Positions 46,730 through 56,039 of a stretch of 64,000 nt of DNA are shown here, in pieces. The position numbers and the translations under genes are program-made. The notes under the pieces were generated by a model. That model was given only the letters and a program-made list of their open reading frames with translations. It had not been told where the DNA came from and made no database searches. How positions within the stretch are numbered: position 1 is the first letter of the stretch; the number at the start of each line of letters is the position of its first letter. Source of the DNA: a virus; IMG/VR virus record IMGVR_UViG_3300013126_000010, positions 120,708 to 184,707 of that record; one strand, written 5' to 3'.

Positions 46730-47382
46730 TATAATTTCCTTTCATTTACTGGGACATAATCATTAACACTATCAGGTCCACATAGTTCTCTATATCTCCT
46801 AATATGAAAAAAACCTCTAGTTTCTCCTATTGTTTTTTTATTAGAAAGAACATATTGATAACGTCTAAATGATGGATCATGTTTTTTGAAATATTGATTA
46901 AATTCTTCAATGTTGTGTAAAGTGTTAAAAGTTCCACCAGGAAGTTCTTTATCATATATTGAAATATAATAACCATTTTTTAACATGTTTTTCCACAATT
47001 CATATCCTTCGTCTGACAGATCTTGATCACTCATTAATCGCAATGACAATGGATTATCATCCAAAATTCTACTATATAACTCTGATGCAAATGGTTGTTT
47101 TCCTTTGTAGGTAGGATTCTTTCCTGTTATTGAAACAGTCATACCTTGTGGGTGATGATGAACTTCAGTACCAAGAATGATATTATCATTATCACCGAAC
47201 CAGTAATATTTTACTTCTCCATCAATTTTATTTAAATTATTTGGTAATGGTATTACGTTAACCCCATATTTAATGAGATCTTTTATATTATATACTAATT
47301 GTTGATAGGTATCAATAGTGCCAATTCCCATAGGAGTTTCAAATAACCACGTATTATTAAAATCCGTTCTACTTGTTGTCAT
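46729..47382 (-). CDS. Phage protein of unknown function
   Basis: 217 residues (MTTSRTDFNNTWLFETPMGI), alpha/beta. The stop overlaps the kinase start. Between RNR and kinase genes; possibly linked with nucleotide metabolism, but nothing in the sequence shows it. Confidence 0.6.
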   Translation of the reverse strand: MTTSRTDFNNTWLFETPMGIGTIDTYQQLVYNIKDLIKYGVNVIPLPNNLNKIDGEVKYYWFGDNDNIILGTEVHHHPQGMTVSITGKNPTYKGKQPFASELYSRILDDNPLSLRLMSDQDLSDEGYELWKNMLKNGYYISIYDKELPGGTFNTLHNIEEFNQYFKKHDPSFRRYQYVLSNKKTIGETRGFFHIRRYRELCGPDSVNDYVPVNERKL

Positions 47383-47413
47383 TATAAGTTCCTTGTTATC
47401 AAATCATTGAGTA

Positions 47414-49117
47414 TTACCCATGACATGTTGTACATTCACCTTTGCTAACATTGACACCATTAGAGCTTCTTATATAATATAATGATTTTATATAATCATC
47501 TTTAAATGCTTCTTTATGCACTGCTGAAATATATTCTTCGTCTTCACTCGCTGAGAAAAATAGATTAATACTCTGCGACTGATCTATGTATCGCTGTCTT
47601 GAAGATGCTAATCTAATAATTTGATGTTGGTTTAATTCAAAAGCAGTTTTAAATACTTCCTTTTCTAAATCAGTTAACCAATCAACATGTTGCACGGACC
47701 CTTCATGCGATATAATATCTTTAATTATATCATCATTGAATAAGTTTTTCTCTTTCAATAATTTTAACAAAGATGGATTAACTCTATTCATCTTACCAGC
47801 GGCTGTATTTTGAATGTATGCATTTTTATATATTGGTTCTATTCCCTGTGATACCGAACCACAAATTAATGCCGATGTTAATGTTGGTGGACATGTCATA
47901 CGATGAGTATTACGAACACCATATCCTTTACACCATTCTGGTTCTCCCCAGTTAGTTGCCATCCATTGAGATGCTCTTAATGATTCTTGATCTAGATGTT
48001 TAAAAATTTCAATATTTTTAAGATACGCATCCATTGATTCGAATGGTATCATATTATCTTGTAAGTAAGTATGAAAACCCAAAACTCCTAAACCTAATGC
48101 ACGGGTATCTTCAGCGAAACGAACTATTTTCTCCATTCCTTTTGTTTTTTTACCAATTTCAATCATATCTTGATTGACACAATCTAGGAACACGGTGGCG
48201 TTAAACACTGCATCCGTGTCTTTCCATTCATCATATTTTGCTAGATTCATAGATGATAGTACACATGAAAATGTATATTCTTCATCAGAGAATAACTCAA
48301 TTTCGCTGCAGAGATTACTAGCTTTTACGGTGGCACCACGATCCTTATACATCTGAGGGTTCTGACGATTGACCTTATCAATGAAGTGAAAATAACCCTT
48401 ACCAGTTATCATCTTTAGTTTAAGCGCCTTCTGATAGCGCTCTATGGCGTCAGAATCGCCATTATCAAGTTTACTTATAAATTCATCTGTTATATTCCAC
48501 CCAATATTGGCATCATCAGGGAATTTATAAATATAATTTACTAGTTCAAAAAAATCAGGATGATCTATTTCTATATAACCTGCCCATGCTCCACGTCTTC
48601 CTGTTTGTGATACATCTCTTGATAGTTGAACAAAATCCTTGAACACTGGTAATACCCCAGATGCCTTTCCTTTTATTCCTTGGATCGATGAACCACGAGG
48701 TCTTATACCACCGAGATATCCAGAAGTACCAAACCCATTTTTTGTTAAAACAGCTGCTTCAACTTGTGAAGAATAAAAATCATAAATTGAGTCGGAAATT
48801 ACTCCACCTGAACAGCTCACTGGACAACCGACACCTTTTCCCATATTATCTAACACAGGGGTAGAACCAGCCAACCAACCCTTCCAAAATAATTCAAAGA
48901 ACTTTTGTTCCCATTCTGGCGGGTTTGAAGTAAATGATGCAGCATGTTTAGTTATTCTAGTAAAAAGACTTTTTAAATCTGGAACATCGTCTGAAATCAT
49001 TTTTTCTTTTAGCATTTGCCATGATTGAGTAGTAACCCATTCTGGTAATAACCATTGTTCCTGCAAATCTTTTCGTTCTTCGCTTAATTCATCAAAAATT
49101 GTTTTTTCTCTTACCAT
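47414..49117 (-). CDS. nrdA: Ribonucleotide reductase class Ia large subunit
   Basis: 567 residues from Met at 49117 (MVREKTIFDELSEERKD). CPVSCSGG holds the first redox Cys, NLCSEI carries the N-x-C-x-E active site (thiyl radical Cys), SCVLSSMNL the second redox Cys. The C-terminal CTTC tail transfers electrons from glutaredoxin. It lacks the N-terminal ATP cone and is shorter than T4 NrdA (about 750). Converts NDPs to dNDPs with NrdB. Confidence 0.95.
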   Translation of the reverse strand: MVREKTIFDELSEERKDLQEQWLLPEWVTTQSWQMLKEKMISDDVPDLKSLFTRITKHAASFTSNPPEWEQKFFELFWKGWLAGSTPVLDNMGKGVGCPVSCSGGVISDSIYDFYSSQVEAAVLTKNGFGTSGYLGGIRPRGSSIQGIKGKASGVLPVFKDFVQLSRDVSQTGRRGAWAGYIEIDHPDFFELVNYIYKFPDDANIGWNITDEFISKLDNGDSDAIERYQKALKLKMITGKGYFHFIDKVNRQNPQMYKDRGATVKASNLCSEIELFSDEEYTFSCVLSSMNLAKYDEWKDTDAVFNATVFLDCVNQDMIEIGKKTKGMEKIVRFAEDTRALGLGVLGFHTYLQDNMIPFESMDAYLKNIEIFKHLDQESLRASQWMATNWGEPEWCKGYGVRNTHRMTCPPTLTSALICGSVSQGIEPIYKNAYIQNTAAGKMNRVNPSLLKLLKEKNLFNDDIIKDIISHEGSVQHVDWLTDLEKEVFKTAFELNQHQIIRLASSRQRYIDQSQSINLFFSASEDEEYISAVHKEAFKDDYIKSLYYIRSSNGVNVSKGECTTCHG

Positions 49118-49131
49118 AAGTCCTCTGTATT

Positions 49132-50124
49132 TTACCAAGTAAATCTTTTTTCTTTCCAATCACGGGAGTAGTCATTTCCCATTGACGAAAAGAAATCATG
49201 TAGTGTAGTTGATTCTAAATCTTTATAAAACCAATCATGAATTGGATTATAGGTTGGTTTAAATATTGATTTATAACCTAATTGTTTTAAACATATATCT
49301 AATCGTGATTCAACAAACCTAATCAATTGGTTATCAGTTATACCCTTGATAGTACCTTTTTCAAATATTTTTTCAATAATATTTGATTCATGATCAAGTA
49401 TTATTTTTGCAGTATCTTTTAGTTCAGTTTCTAAATAATTTAATTCACTTTCTGATATTTGATTATCTTGAACGGCTTCATTCAATAGAGTTCTGTATAA
49501 CCATGCACCAGCTTGAGAATGTAAAGATTCGTCATTTACTGAAAAATTTATACCGGCATTAACATTTACCAGTTTGTTTTTTCCAACATTATTAAAATGT
49601 TTTAAAAACGCAAATGAACTATAGAGAATAGCTCCTTCTATCATGGAAAAAATTCCAACAGATTTTAGTTTATCTAATAGAGTATCTTTTTTAGATACAC
49701 GTTTTTCTATCCATTCCATTCTATTTTTAAGAATTGGGTCTTTTAAATATTCAAGATAAAATTCGTCAGTATCTAATCCTAATACTTCATTTATTTTATT
49801 ATAAAATGGAGCATGAACATTAAGTTCAAAATATGAAAAACAATTTGCCATACGTTGAATATCTGGTCTAGGAAATATCTTTCCTATGTAGTCTCGCCAA
49901 TATTCATTTCCAACAGATAGTTCATATATGGTAAACAATTTTAATGTTGATACAACTCCGTGATATTCAGCTTCTGAAAAATTGGTCTTCATATCATGTA
50001 GGTCTTTTTCAACTTCAATCTCTGATGGTAACCAGAAGATTGATGCCTGCTGTTCTGCAAATTCAATTGCTTGTTTGTAATCAATTGTGTACGTTGATTT
50101 TGGTTCTAATAATCTAATAGCCAT
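49132..50124 (-). CDS. nrdB: Ribonucleotide reductase class Ia small subunit
   Basis: 330 residues from Met at 50124 (MAIRLLEPKSTYTIDY), overlapping the end of the GIY-YIG gene. Diiron ligands lie in SYFELNVHAPFY (~97-108), MIEGAIL and DESLHSQAG. The C-terminus (RDWKEKRFTW) would dock on NrdA. It makes the tyrosyl-type radical used by NrdA. Confidence 0.95.
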   Translation of the reverse strand: MAIRLLEPKSTYTIDYKQAIEFAEQQASIFWLPSEIEVEKDLHDMKTNFSEAEYHGVVSTLKLFTIYELSVGNEYWRDYIGKIFPRPDIQRMANCFSYFELNVHAPFYNKINEVLGLDTDEFYLEYLKDPILKNRMEWIEKRVSKKDTLLDKLKSVGIFSMIEGAILYSSFAFLKHFNNVGKNKLVNVNAGINFSVNDESLHSQAGAWLYRTLLNEAVQDNQISESELNYLETELKDTAKIILDHESNIIEKIFEKGTIKGITDNQLIRFVESRLDICLKQLGYKSIFKPTYNPIHDWFYKDLESTTLHDFFSSMGNDYSRDWKEKRFTW

Positions 50125-50986
50125 TTTTATCCTTTTTTTGTTTACAATTATCACCATGCCATTTTTTATAATTCATTTTATCTAAAAATTTACCACAGTG
50201 GTCACACGTTATATAGTTATCCTTTTTCCATTCATCTGATAAGATTGTTTCGGTTCGTTTTCTAATAAGTTCTTTTCCTGTTGTTTCTTTCCATTCTGGT
50301 GATAACATAGTATCACTCAATTTTTTAGCGGCAGCTGCTCCAATAGTTTCCTTCCATAATTTATCATTTCTCGTTTTAGATATACCAACGGCTACAGCAT
50401 TCCAGTCGGTTGATTCTACTCTTTTCCTAATAGACTCTTTGCCTATTGTTTCTTTCCATTCTGTTGATTGTTTTGTTTGTGATACTTTTATTCCGGCAGC
50501 TTTGTGGTCTCTTACCTCATTGCATTTTTTTACTTTTTCTAACCCTTTTGTATTTTTCCATTCATCACTATTAACCGTTTCTTTAAATTTTTGCTCACGT
50601 ATCAAATCAGTTCCTCTGATCTTCGCAGTTATTCTCGATTTCCTACCACGCTCTATGAATTTTTCTTTGTTGTCTGGATTATTATAATATTTTTTATAAT
50701 TTTCAGATTGAGAGGTATCACCTCCGTCACCGACTTCTTCGATTAAGTTTGCAAATTCAGATGAATTAACAACATCGTATAATTTTGAATAATATATCGA
50801 AATACTGATAAATTCTTCAATAGTACTGCATTCAGCCAGCACGGTGGTTGATACGTCATTCCCGTGTTGTTGTAGATGTCTAGTCCAATATTTTCCAGAT
50901 CCTCGATATGTGTAAGGGTCTTGTACGGTTTTTCCCAAGTAATTTAGACCAGTTATGTTATGTGTTTTTAAATATAAATAATACAT
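50114..50986 (-). CDS. GIY-YIG homing endonuclease upstream of nrdB
   Basis: 290 residues. Core MYYLYLKTHNITGLNYLGKT with RGSGKYW downstream. The middle has several NUMOD-like repeats built on TEWKETIGKE (four to five copies, ~35 residues apart). The C-terminus has a C-x2-C...H...C zinc finger. Its last codons overlap the nrdB start, so it is translated with it. Confidence 0.9.
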   Translation of the reverse strand: MYYLYLKTHNITGLNYLGKTVQDPYTYRGSGKYWTRHLQQHGNDVSTTVLAECSTIEEFISISIYYSKLYDVVNSSEFANLIEEVGDGGDTSQSENYKKYYNNPDNKEKFIERGRKSRITAKIRGTDLIREQKFKETVNSDEWKNTKGLEKVKKCNEVRDHKAAGIKVSQTKQSTEWKETIGKESIRKRVESTDWNAVAVGISKTRNDKLWKETIGAAAAKKLSDTMLSPEWKETTGKELIRKRTETILSDEWKKDNYITCDHCGKFLDKMNYKKWHGDNCKQKKDKNGY

Positions 50987-51003
50987 TAATTTTCCTAAAA
51001 ATG

Positions 51004-51011
51004 TATTTATC
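51004..51011 (-). promoter_or_regulatory. T4-late-type promoter box
   Basis: Minus strand GATAAATA, about 18 bp ahead of the GIY-YIG/nrdB unit. Confidence 0.45.
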
Positions 51012-51012
51012 T

Positions 51013-51110
51013 TTTGATATATCTATTTCATTCGGTAAATGGAATTCATGATAAGTGATGTATTTACCATTTGAAATTTAGTGATTGTTTAGATTGTAGC
51101 GAAATTTTTT
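51013..51110 (-). other. Short intergenic stretch
   Basis: Between a terminator and the GIY-YIG gene. Contains GGTAAAT/ATTTACC inverted pair around a possible 15-codon frame (MVNTSLIMNSIYRMK). No firm feature. Confidence 0.25.
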
Positions 51111-51116
51111 TATAAA

Positions 51117-51147
51117 CGCAAAAAGAGGGCTACAAACGTAGCCCATA
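51117..51147 (-). terminator. Rho-independent terminator after the spike gene
   Basis: Minus strand GGGCTAC/GTAGCCC followed by TCTTTTT. Confidence 0.85.
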
Positions 51148-51152
51148 TAATA

Positions 51153-52868
51153 TTAAAGTGTTTTATATGTGTATGAAAATGTGCATGATTCTGGAACATT
51201 TGTTGCAGACAGCATAACACATCTACCGATAACAGTTCCGTTATATACAACATAAGTAGTTCCATCCCATACATATGCAGTATTTGTGGATAAATCATAA
51301 TAATAGACTGTTGCGTCTTGACTACTTGATGGAAAATCAGCGAAACTATTATAATTAAGAACACGAATGATGTATGTTTTAGCAGTAAATATAACGTCAT
51401 CGAGTGCGCTACCATTTGATGAAAAATCATCAGTTAATGTAACTTGTCTATCACTATTCACATCATAGTAAATCGATAATGATAATTGTCCATTTCTAAC
51501 TTTTTGATATTTAGCTAATGTATAATCTATTGTTATTGTAGAATATCCAAAAGATGGAAATCTCACTATATCAGTATCAGCTGGTATATCAATGCTATGA
51601 AAGGCATTGTCAGTATATGATGCATTCAATAAATTAGGAGTTATATAATCGTATGTTGATGTCACACTGTTTAAAATGTCATCACCATCTCTCATATAAT
51701 CATCCACTAAGTTATCACGCGATATGAACATCAAATAAGGATCGGACACGCTTGGTTTATTGGTTGATCTAAAGTGTCGAACAGTATTCTTAGTACCATA
51801 TAATATAATTTCAAAACTTGATACATTATTGAGTTTAAAATTCTCAAATAAATTATTATGTGAACCAGTTGTGTCACTGTAAATGCCTATACTTAACGGA
51901 TATGACCCACTAACTTCAGTATAACTTAGGGTATTGACCCCAAGTGTGCATGATCTAATATCAAAATTAGTGAATATATTATCAGTAAACTTAGTAGTTG
52001 AGCTAATAGATAGTTCAAAATTTTCTATAGTAATATTATTAAATATGTTGGAGTTAAATGACGCTGTAGCAGGTAATGAAGGTAGGTCAATGGGACTGTA
52101 GAAAAACATGCCTAAACCAAATGGGACTGATAATGCAGTATAGTTGGTATTTTTTATTTTAATATTATTAAATGCACTATTTCTAACAGTATCAACGATC
52201 ATTGGTGTATAATAATATGGTAAACTAATATTATTTACTTCAGAATATATAGAGAAATCAGATAGAACGCAATATTTTGGTTGATTTATTTCATCAACTG
52301 GTACATTTATATTATCACGAACAAAAATAAATTGACCATTTCCGGTAAATTTAAAAATAGTTTTATCAATACCAGCACCAACCAATGTAGTATAACTTGG
52401 TATATAAACTGGTGTGCTTATTGTATACTCACCTGGAAGTACATTTAAGGTGACTCTTGATGTAGGATCACCTATTGTATTAGTATTGGCAAATAACGTA
52501 TATAATGCATTTTGTAATGCTGGACCCTGATCGGTTGGATCATTAGGAATAATTGAAAATTCCAGATTAGAAACCCAATCATCCAATCTATCCTGTAATG
52601 AACGTTTGGTTGATCCACCATTTGGTCTTGTCCATATATACGGGAAGTTTAATTTATATTGATATTGCGCTATTAATTGTAATAGATCATCATGTTCAGT
52701 TAATACCTTTGTATTACCGATTGCAGGTGCACCTTCCGAAACTGAACCATTACCAATAAATAATTCTTGTGAATCAACTGCCCAACCTAATTCTGCTGCA
52801 GATAGTTGTGGTAATTCAGTTCTATTTCCTCTTCTATGTTGTATTTTTGAGATTTGATAAATGCTCAC
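51153..52868 (-). CDS. Tail spike/fibre with beta-helix
   Basis: 571 residues. The N-terminal ~60 residues (HRRGNRTELPQLSAAELGW) form a virion-attachment module common in phage fibres. From ~125 on, VLPGEYTISTPVYIPSYTTL and repeating N/I-rich turns mark a right-handed beta-helix of the pectate-lyase type. C-terminal ~170 residues are a beta-rich tip. Likely binds or cuts surface polysaccharide. Late-type box at 52894-52901. Confidence 0.85.
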   Translation of the reverse strand: MSIYQISKIQHRRGNRTELPQLSAAELGWAVDSQELFIGNGSVSEGAPAIGNTKVLTEHDDLLQLIAQYQYKLNFPYIWTRPNGGSTKRSLQDRLDDWVSNLEFSIIPNDPTDQGPALQNALYTLFANTNTIGDPTSRVTLNVLPGEYTISTPVYIPSYTTLVGAGIDKTIFKFTGNGQFIFVRDNINVPVDEINQPKYCVLSDFSIYSEVNNISLPYYYTPMIVDTVRNSAFNNIKIKNTNYTALSVPFGLGMFFYSPIDLPSLPATASFNSNIFNNITIENFELSISSTTKFTDNIFTNFDIRSCTLGVNTLSYTEVSGSYPLSIGIYSDTTGSHNNLFENFKLNNVSSFEIILYGTKNTVRHFRSTNKPSVSDPYLMFISRDNLVDDYMRDGDDILNSVTSTYDYITPNLLNASYTDNAFHSIDIPADTDIVRFPSFGYSTITIDYTLAKYQKVRNGQLSLSIYYDVNSDRQVTLTDDFSSNGSALDDVIFTAKTYIIRVLNYNSFADFPSSSQDATVYYYDLSTNTAYVWDGTTYVVYNGTVIGRCVMLSATNVPESCTFSYTYKTL

Positions 52869-52893
52869 GATGTGTTCCTAATACTTATAGTAT

Positions 52894-52901
52894 TATTTAT
52901 C
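52894..52901 (-). promoter_or_regulatory. T4-late-type promoter box before the spike gene
   Basis: Minus strand GATAAATA, 26 bp before the spike ATG. Confidence 0.5.
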
Positions 52902-52916
52902 AAATATATAACATAA

Positions 52917-52941
52917 AAATGCCCACATTAAGTGGGCATTG
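52917..52941 (-). terminator. Rho-independent terminator
   Basis: Minus strand ATGCCCAC/GTGGGCAT followed by TTTT. After the HD gene. Confidence 0.85.
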
Positions 52942-52944
52942 TGA

Positions 52945-53523
52945 TTAAACAGTTAATAGTTTTAATTCTTTTTCAAGATTCCTTTTAGCTTTGAGTTCAT
53001 AAAAATCTCTGGCCCAATGAGTATGATAAATGAATGGTCTGTCTAACATTGTTTTTAAAAACCATATTCTATTATATACCCATACAGAATCCGATAAATG
53101 ACTGTACTCTGCTCTTACTTGTTCCGAAGCATAGAGATAAGAGTTGAACTCAAAGCCGAGTCCTGCCAGATCCAAGTCCAGTACATCATATGATTCATGA
53201 CTAGAAGCATTATGTGTCTTTGTATCCATAATGATACGTGATACACGTTCAACATACTGTGGCAATAAAGTTTCAGCATGGTGTCGTAAAAATAAATTAT
53301 TACTTTGTTCTTCATTGTCTTTCCTAGTTGGATCATAAACAGCATCATGATAGAATATTGCCAATTGTTGTGGGACAGATAATTTTATACCATGTCCTGC
53401 TGCTAAACTAAACAGAATGGCAATATGCTCCATTGTATGATAATGTCGGTGCGGTTCACTATATAACGTATTTAATTCTTTTCTATGTTCAGGTTTTATC
53501 GGTAGTCTCATATTTCTCCACAT
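52945..53523 (-). CDS. HD-domain metal-dependent phosphohydrolase
   Basis: 192 residues (Met5 also possible). H...HD signature: RHYHTMEHI (His at ~29-34) and FYHDAVYDP (HD at ~69), plus later D/N residues. Small bacterial relatives are predicted nucleotide phosphohydrolases. May adjust nucleotide pools or alarmones. Confidence 0.85.
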   Translation of the reverse strand: MWRNMRLPIKPEHRKELNTLYSEPHRHYHTMEHIAILFSLAAGHGIKLSVPQQLAIFYHDAVYDPTRKDNEEQSNNLFLRHHAETLLPQYVERVSRIIMDTKTHNASSHESYDVLDLDLAGLGFEFNSYLYASEQVRAEYSHLSDSVWVYNRIWFLKTMLDRPFIYHTHWARDFYELKAKRNLEKELKLLTV

Positions 53524-54001
53524 TGATAATAGAAGGTAATTGATACATTCTAAATTTTAATTTAACTTCATCACCATCTTCTTTGGTTGGAGATAACCCC
53601 GGTAGAAATGGTTCAAATTCTGATTTTTCAATTTCAACATATTCTCCATTAGTATCATTCCTAACATACGATGCTTCACCTACTTTATGATGCTCGATGA
53701 CTTTCAAATATCGAGTTCCTTTATGTTCCACCCAGTGTTCATCTATGTTAGTACCCCACGGTAAGCCAGAAGATTTGAACGATGGCTCTTTACCACTCTC
53801 CAATAATAATTGATTCATTCTATCTTCATAATTTACATTTACTTCCACTATAGTAGTTTGTAATTTATAAACTGTTCCGAGAGTATTTGTCAATTCTTTT
53901 GATTTGTCTTTTTTGGTTAATTTAACCTCCGTCATGGTTGATAATACCAGTTTTGTTGGTTCGGTGATTGAATCTATTATTTCAACTATTTTGTTTGTCA
54001 T
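53489..54001 (-). CDS. Phage protein of unknown function
   Basis: 170 residues (MTNKIVEIIDSITEP). Overlaps both neighbours. Beta-rich middle with Trp/His (LPWGTNIDEHWVEHKGTRYL). Unassigned. Confidence 0.6.
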   Translation of the reverse strand: MTNKIVEIIDSITEPTKLVLSTMTEVKLTKKDKSKELTNTLGTVYKLQTTIVEVNVNYEDRMNQLLLESGKEPSFKSSGLPWGTNIDEHWVEHKGTRYLKVIEHHKVGEASYVRNDTNGEYVEIEKSEFEPFLPGLSPTKEDGDEVKLKFRMYQLPSIINVEKYETTDKT

Positions 54002-54488
54002 TGGTCATTTCGGTTATATGTTCTAAAACCCAATGAGGCATATCACGATTCTTATAATTTAGTAAATGAGTTTTTTCATTTAGATAATACTGACGATATG
54101 CAACCACTGCATCAGCATGCTTATAATTATCTGGCATTGCCAGTGCAAATGGAGTCATTGGTCCTTTCATAAGCATAAAAGGACGTTGTTTTAGTGATTC
54201 TAATACCCCAGTTCTTTCATACGCATGATGTTTATTATAGCGATAAGTATACTCAATGCATAATTCAGTTGCCAGGGAATGTAACCAATCATAATTATCA
54301 CTGGATTCTCTAACCCATTTTGCGCATTTATGGTTTTCATGCGTTTTCCTTAATGGTCCACCACTTCCTAAAATATGATGTGCAGTTGATAAAAGTTGGC
54401 ACGATTCTAGGATCATTTTGATATTGTGTCGATTTCCGTGATATTGTGCTGCTAATTTTGGGTCAGTGTCTAAAACAAAAATATTCAT
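53982..54488 (-). CDS. Conserved phage protein (MNIFVLD...HxxKMxLE family)
   Basis: 168 residues. MNIFVLDTDPKLAAQYHGNRH then KMILESCQLLSTAHH, CAKWVRES, YDWLHSL is a pattern common to hypothetical proteins in many large phages; function unknown to me. Its start codon lies in the arm of a 24-bp perfect hairpin, so translation is probably regulated. Confidence 0.75.
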   Translation of the reverse strand: MNIFVLDTDPKLAAQYHGNRHNIKMILESCQLLSTAHHILGSGGPLRKTHENHKCAKWVRESSDNYDWLHSLATELCIEYTYRYNKHHAYERTGVLESLKQRPFMLMKGPMTPFALAMPDNYKHADAVVAYRQYYLNEKTHLLNYKNRDMPHWVLEHITEMTNDKQNS

Positions 54489-54545
54489 AATATGGTATCA
54501 TAGTAAAATAATGTTTAATCATCTTACTATGATACCATATTATGA
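54482..54545. repeat. Perfect ~24-bp inverted repeat covering a start codon
   Basis: Arms read ATTCATAATATGGTATCATA and continue to AGTAA, with a ~16-nt loop. The distal arm includes the ATG of the 53982-54488 gene. In mRNA the start would be buried in the stem unless cleaved or opened. Confidence 0.9.
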
Positions 54546-54557
54546 ATAGAATGTCAA

Positions 54558-54980
54558 TCACAGTAAATCTACTATCTGTATGATTGTATTGATTTTTTCT
54601 TGGATAACTTTGTTTTTGAGGCTTAGGTGGAATCCTTGATGAAGTGGTTTAGGAAGATGATCCATTAAAAACCATCCCCATGCCAGATGCTCTAAACTTA
54701 AAGTAGGAATGAATTCATTGTCAACAATACAGAAATAAGTGTGGAAGTTAAATTGGCTATCTGAGCTAACGAACCTATCCAATGGAATAGTTTTCACTAT
54801 TTCAGTATTACCGATCTCTTCATCCAATTCTCTGGTTAAACATGAATAGGTTGATTCATTGCCAAGATTGGTACCACCTGGGATTACAAATTTACCAGCA
54901 TGCTTACCATCACGTTTTTGTAATAATAGAATTCTATGTGTTGAACGTGCAAATATAATAGCACCTGAGCAGTCTATCAT
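54558..54980 (-). CDS. Nudix hydrolase
   Basis: 140 residues. Nudix box GGTNLGNESTYSCLTRELDE-EIG (~35-57) fits GX5EX7REUXEEXGU apart from minor changes. Cleaves nucleoside diphosphates linked to another group (oxidised nucleotides, NAD, RNA caps). Overlaps the start of the nuclease region upstream by ATGA. Confidence 0.9.
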   Translation of the reverse strand: MIDCSGAIIFARSTHRILLLQKRDGKHAGKFVIPGGTNLGNESTYSCLTRELDEEIGNTEIVKTIPLDRFVSSDSQFNFHTYFCIVDNEFIPTLSLEHLAWGWFLMDHLPKPLHQGFHLSLKNKVIQEKINTIIQIVDLL

Positions 54981-55651
54981 TTATAAAATTTTTCAACTCT
55001 ATTCCACCATTCATTTGCCCAATGATGAAATTCATCTCCTTCTATAACAAACTCTTGATATTCTAAATTCTGAGTACATAATAAAACAACTCCTGTCTCG
55101 ATTTTAGTTTTAAATAATTCATTATGTGAAAGTGCGTATGCAGAAAGTTGACAGAAATAATCCGAAATCCAATCTTTCTGTTTTAATTTGTTTGATTGTT
55201 TGAAATCCATTATAGCTGGTTTCCCATTCCATATACCAACCATGTCAGTAGTACCAGCATAAAGAGAAGGATAATATAAACTAACTTCTGATCCCCATAT
55301 TTCATTTACATTATGGAATGCATTGTCGATTATAACTTTAGCCATCTTATTAGAATGAATTTTATTAAGATCGTCACCTGGATCTAATAATCTATCTGCT
55401 AATATATAATGTTCTAAAAATGAATGCATTTTAGTTCCGCGACTAGCAGCTTCATTAGTTATTTGTTGAGCTGCTTCTGCTCCTACTCGTTGCTTCCATT
55501 CGAATAATGCTTTTTTTGATTCTTCTGATTTTGTTTTATCTAGTATGGTAGTAACTGATGAAACCCTACTACCATCTGGAGTACAATAATGTCGTGAACC
55601 ATTAACTGTTTTTCGTGTTAATTCTTTATAGTCGTGTCGTCTTGTAATCAT
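54977..55651 (-). CDS. PD-(D/E)XK exonuclease, Cas4/RecB-like
   Basis: 224 residues. The GTDMVG... PAIMDFKQ pattern at ~130-150 gives the D and D-x-K active-site residues; YFCQLSAYA is motif IV (QxxxY). The N-terminal half has SVTTILDKTKSEESKKAL typical of phage members. Likely a 5'-3' exonuclease in recombination or replication. Confidence 0.85.
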   Translation of the reverse strand: MITRRHDYKELTRKTVNGSRHYCTPDGSRVSSVTTILDKTKSEESKKALFEWKQRVGAEAAQQITNEAASRGTKMHSFLEHYILADRLLDPGDDLNKIHSNKMAKVIIDNAFHNVNEIWGSEVSLYYPSLYAGTTDMVGIWNGKPAIMDFKQSNKLKQKDWISDYFCQLSAYALSHNELFKTKIETGVVLLCTQNLEYQEFVIEGDEFHHWANEWWNRVEKFYK

Positions 55652-55659
55652 GTAATTTA

Positions 55660-55690
55660 ATAAAAAAGGCTGAATATCTCATCAGCCTTT
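55660..55690 (-). terminator. Rho-independent terminator
   Basis: Minus strand AAAGGCTGA/TCAGCCTTTTTT. Follows the 55696-56001 gene. Confidence 0.85.
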
Positions 55691-55695
55691 ATTTA

Positions 55696-56001
55696 TTAAC
55701 CTCGGTTGCGTTTAAGTGTTTTGTTGGCAGCTTGTATTGCAGAACTGTCAATCCCTTTGTCGGTAGATGGTTGCATTCCTACATCACTATTTTCTTTGTT
55801 TTTAACATTTAACGTTAACCCATGCTCATTAAAATCTGCAACTATATGCTGTAATTTTTGAGTAGGGTCATTGTCATATTGATTTTGGAATGATTCATAA
55901 TCGAAAGATTGTCCAGTTAATCGTCCGATTATGTTAGAAATTGCATTCCAGGAAAATTTACCTGATGTATTTTTATTATTTGATTGTGCTTGCAAATTCA
56001 T
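55696..56001 (-). CDS. Small basic/structural phage protein
   Basis: 101 residues (MNLQAQSNNKNTSGKF), polar, ending KTLKRNRG. It follows the 56040-56963 structural gene. Perhaps a virion protein; unassigned. Confidence 0.6.
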   Translation of the reverse strand: MNLQAQSNNKNTSGKFSWNAISNIIGRLTGQSFDYESFQNQYDNDPTQKLQHIVADFNEHGLTLNVKNKENSDVGMQPSTDKGIDSSAIQAANKTLKRNRG

Positions 56002-56039
56002 AAGGACTGATATCAGTGCATTATGATCGACTGTTTCAG

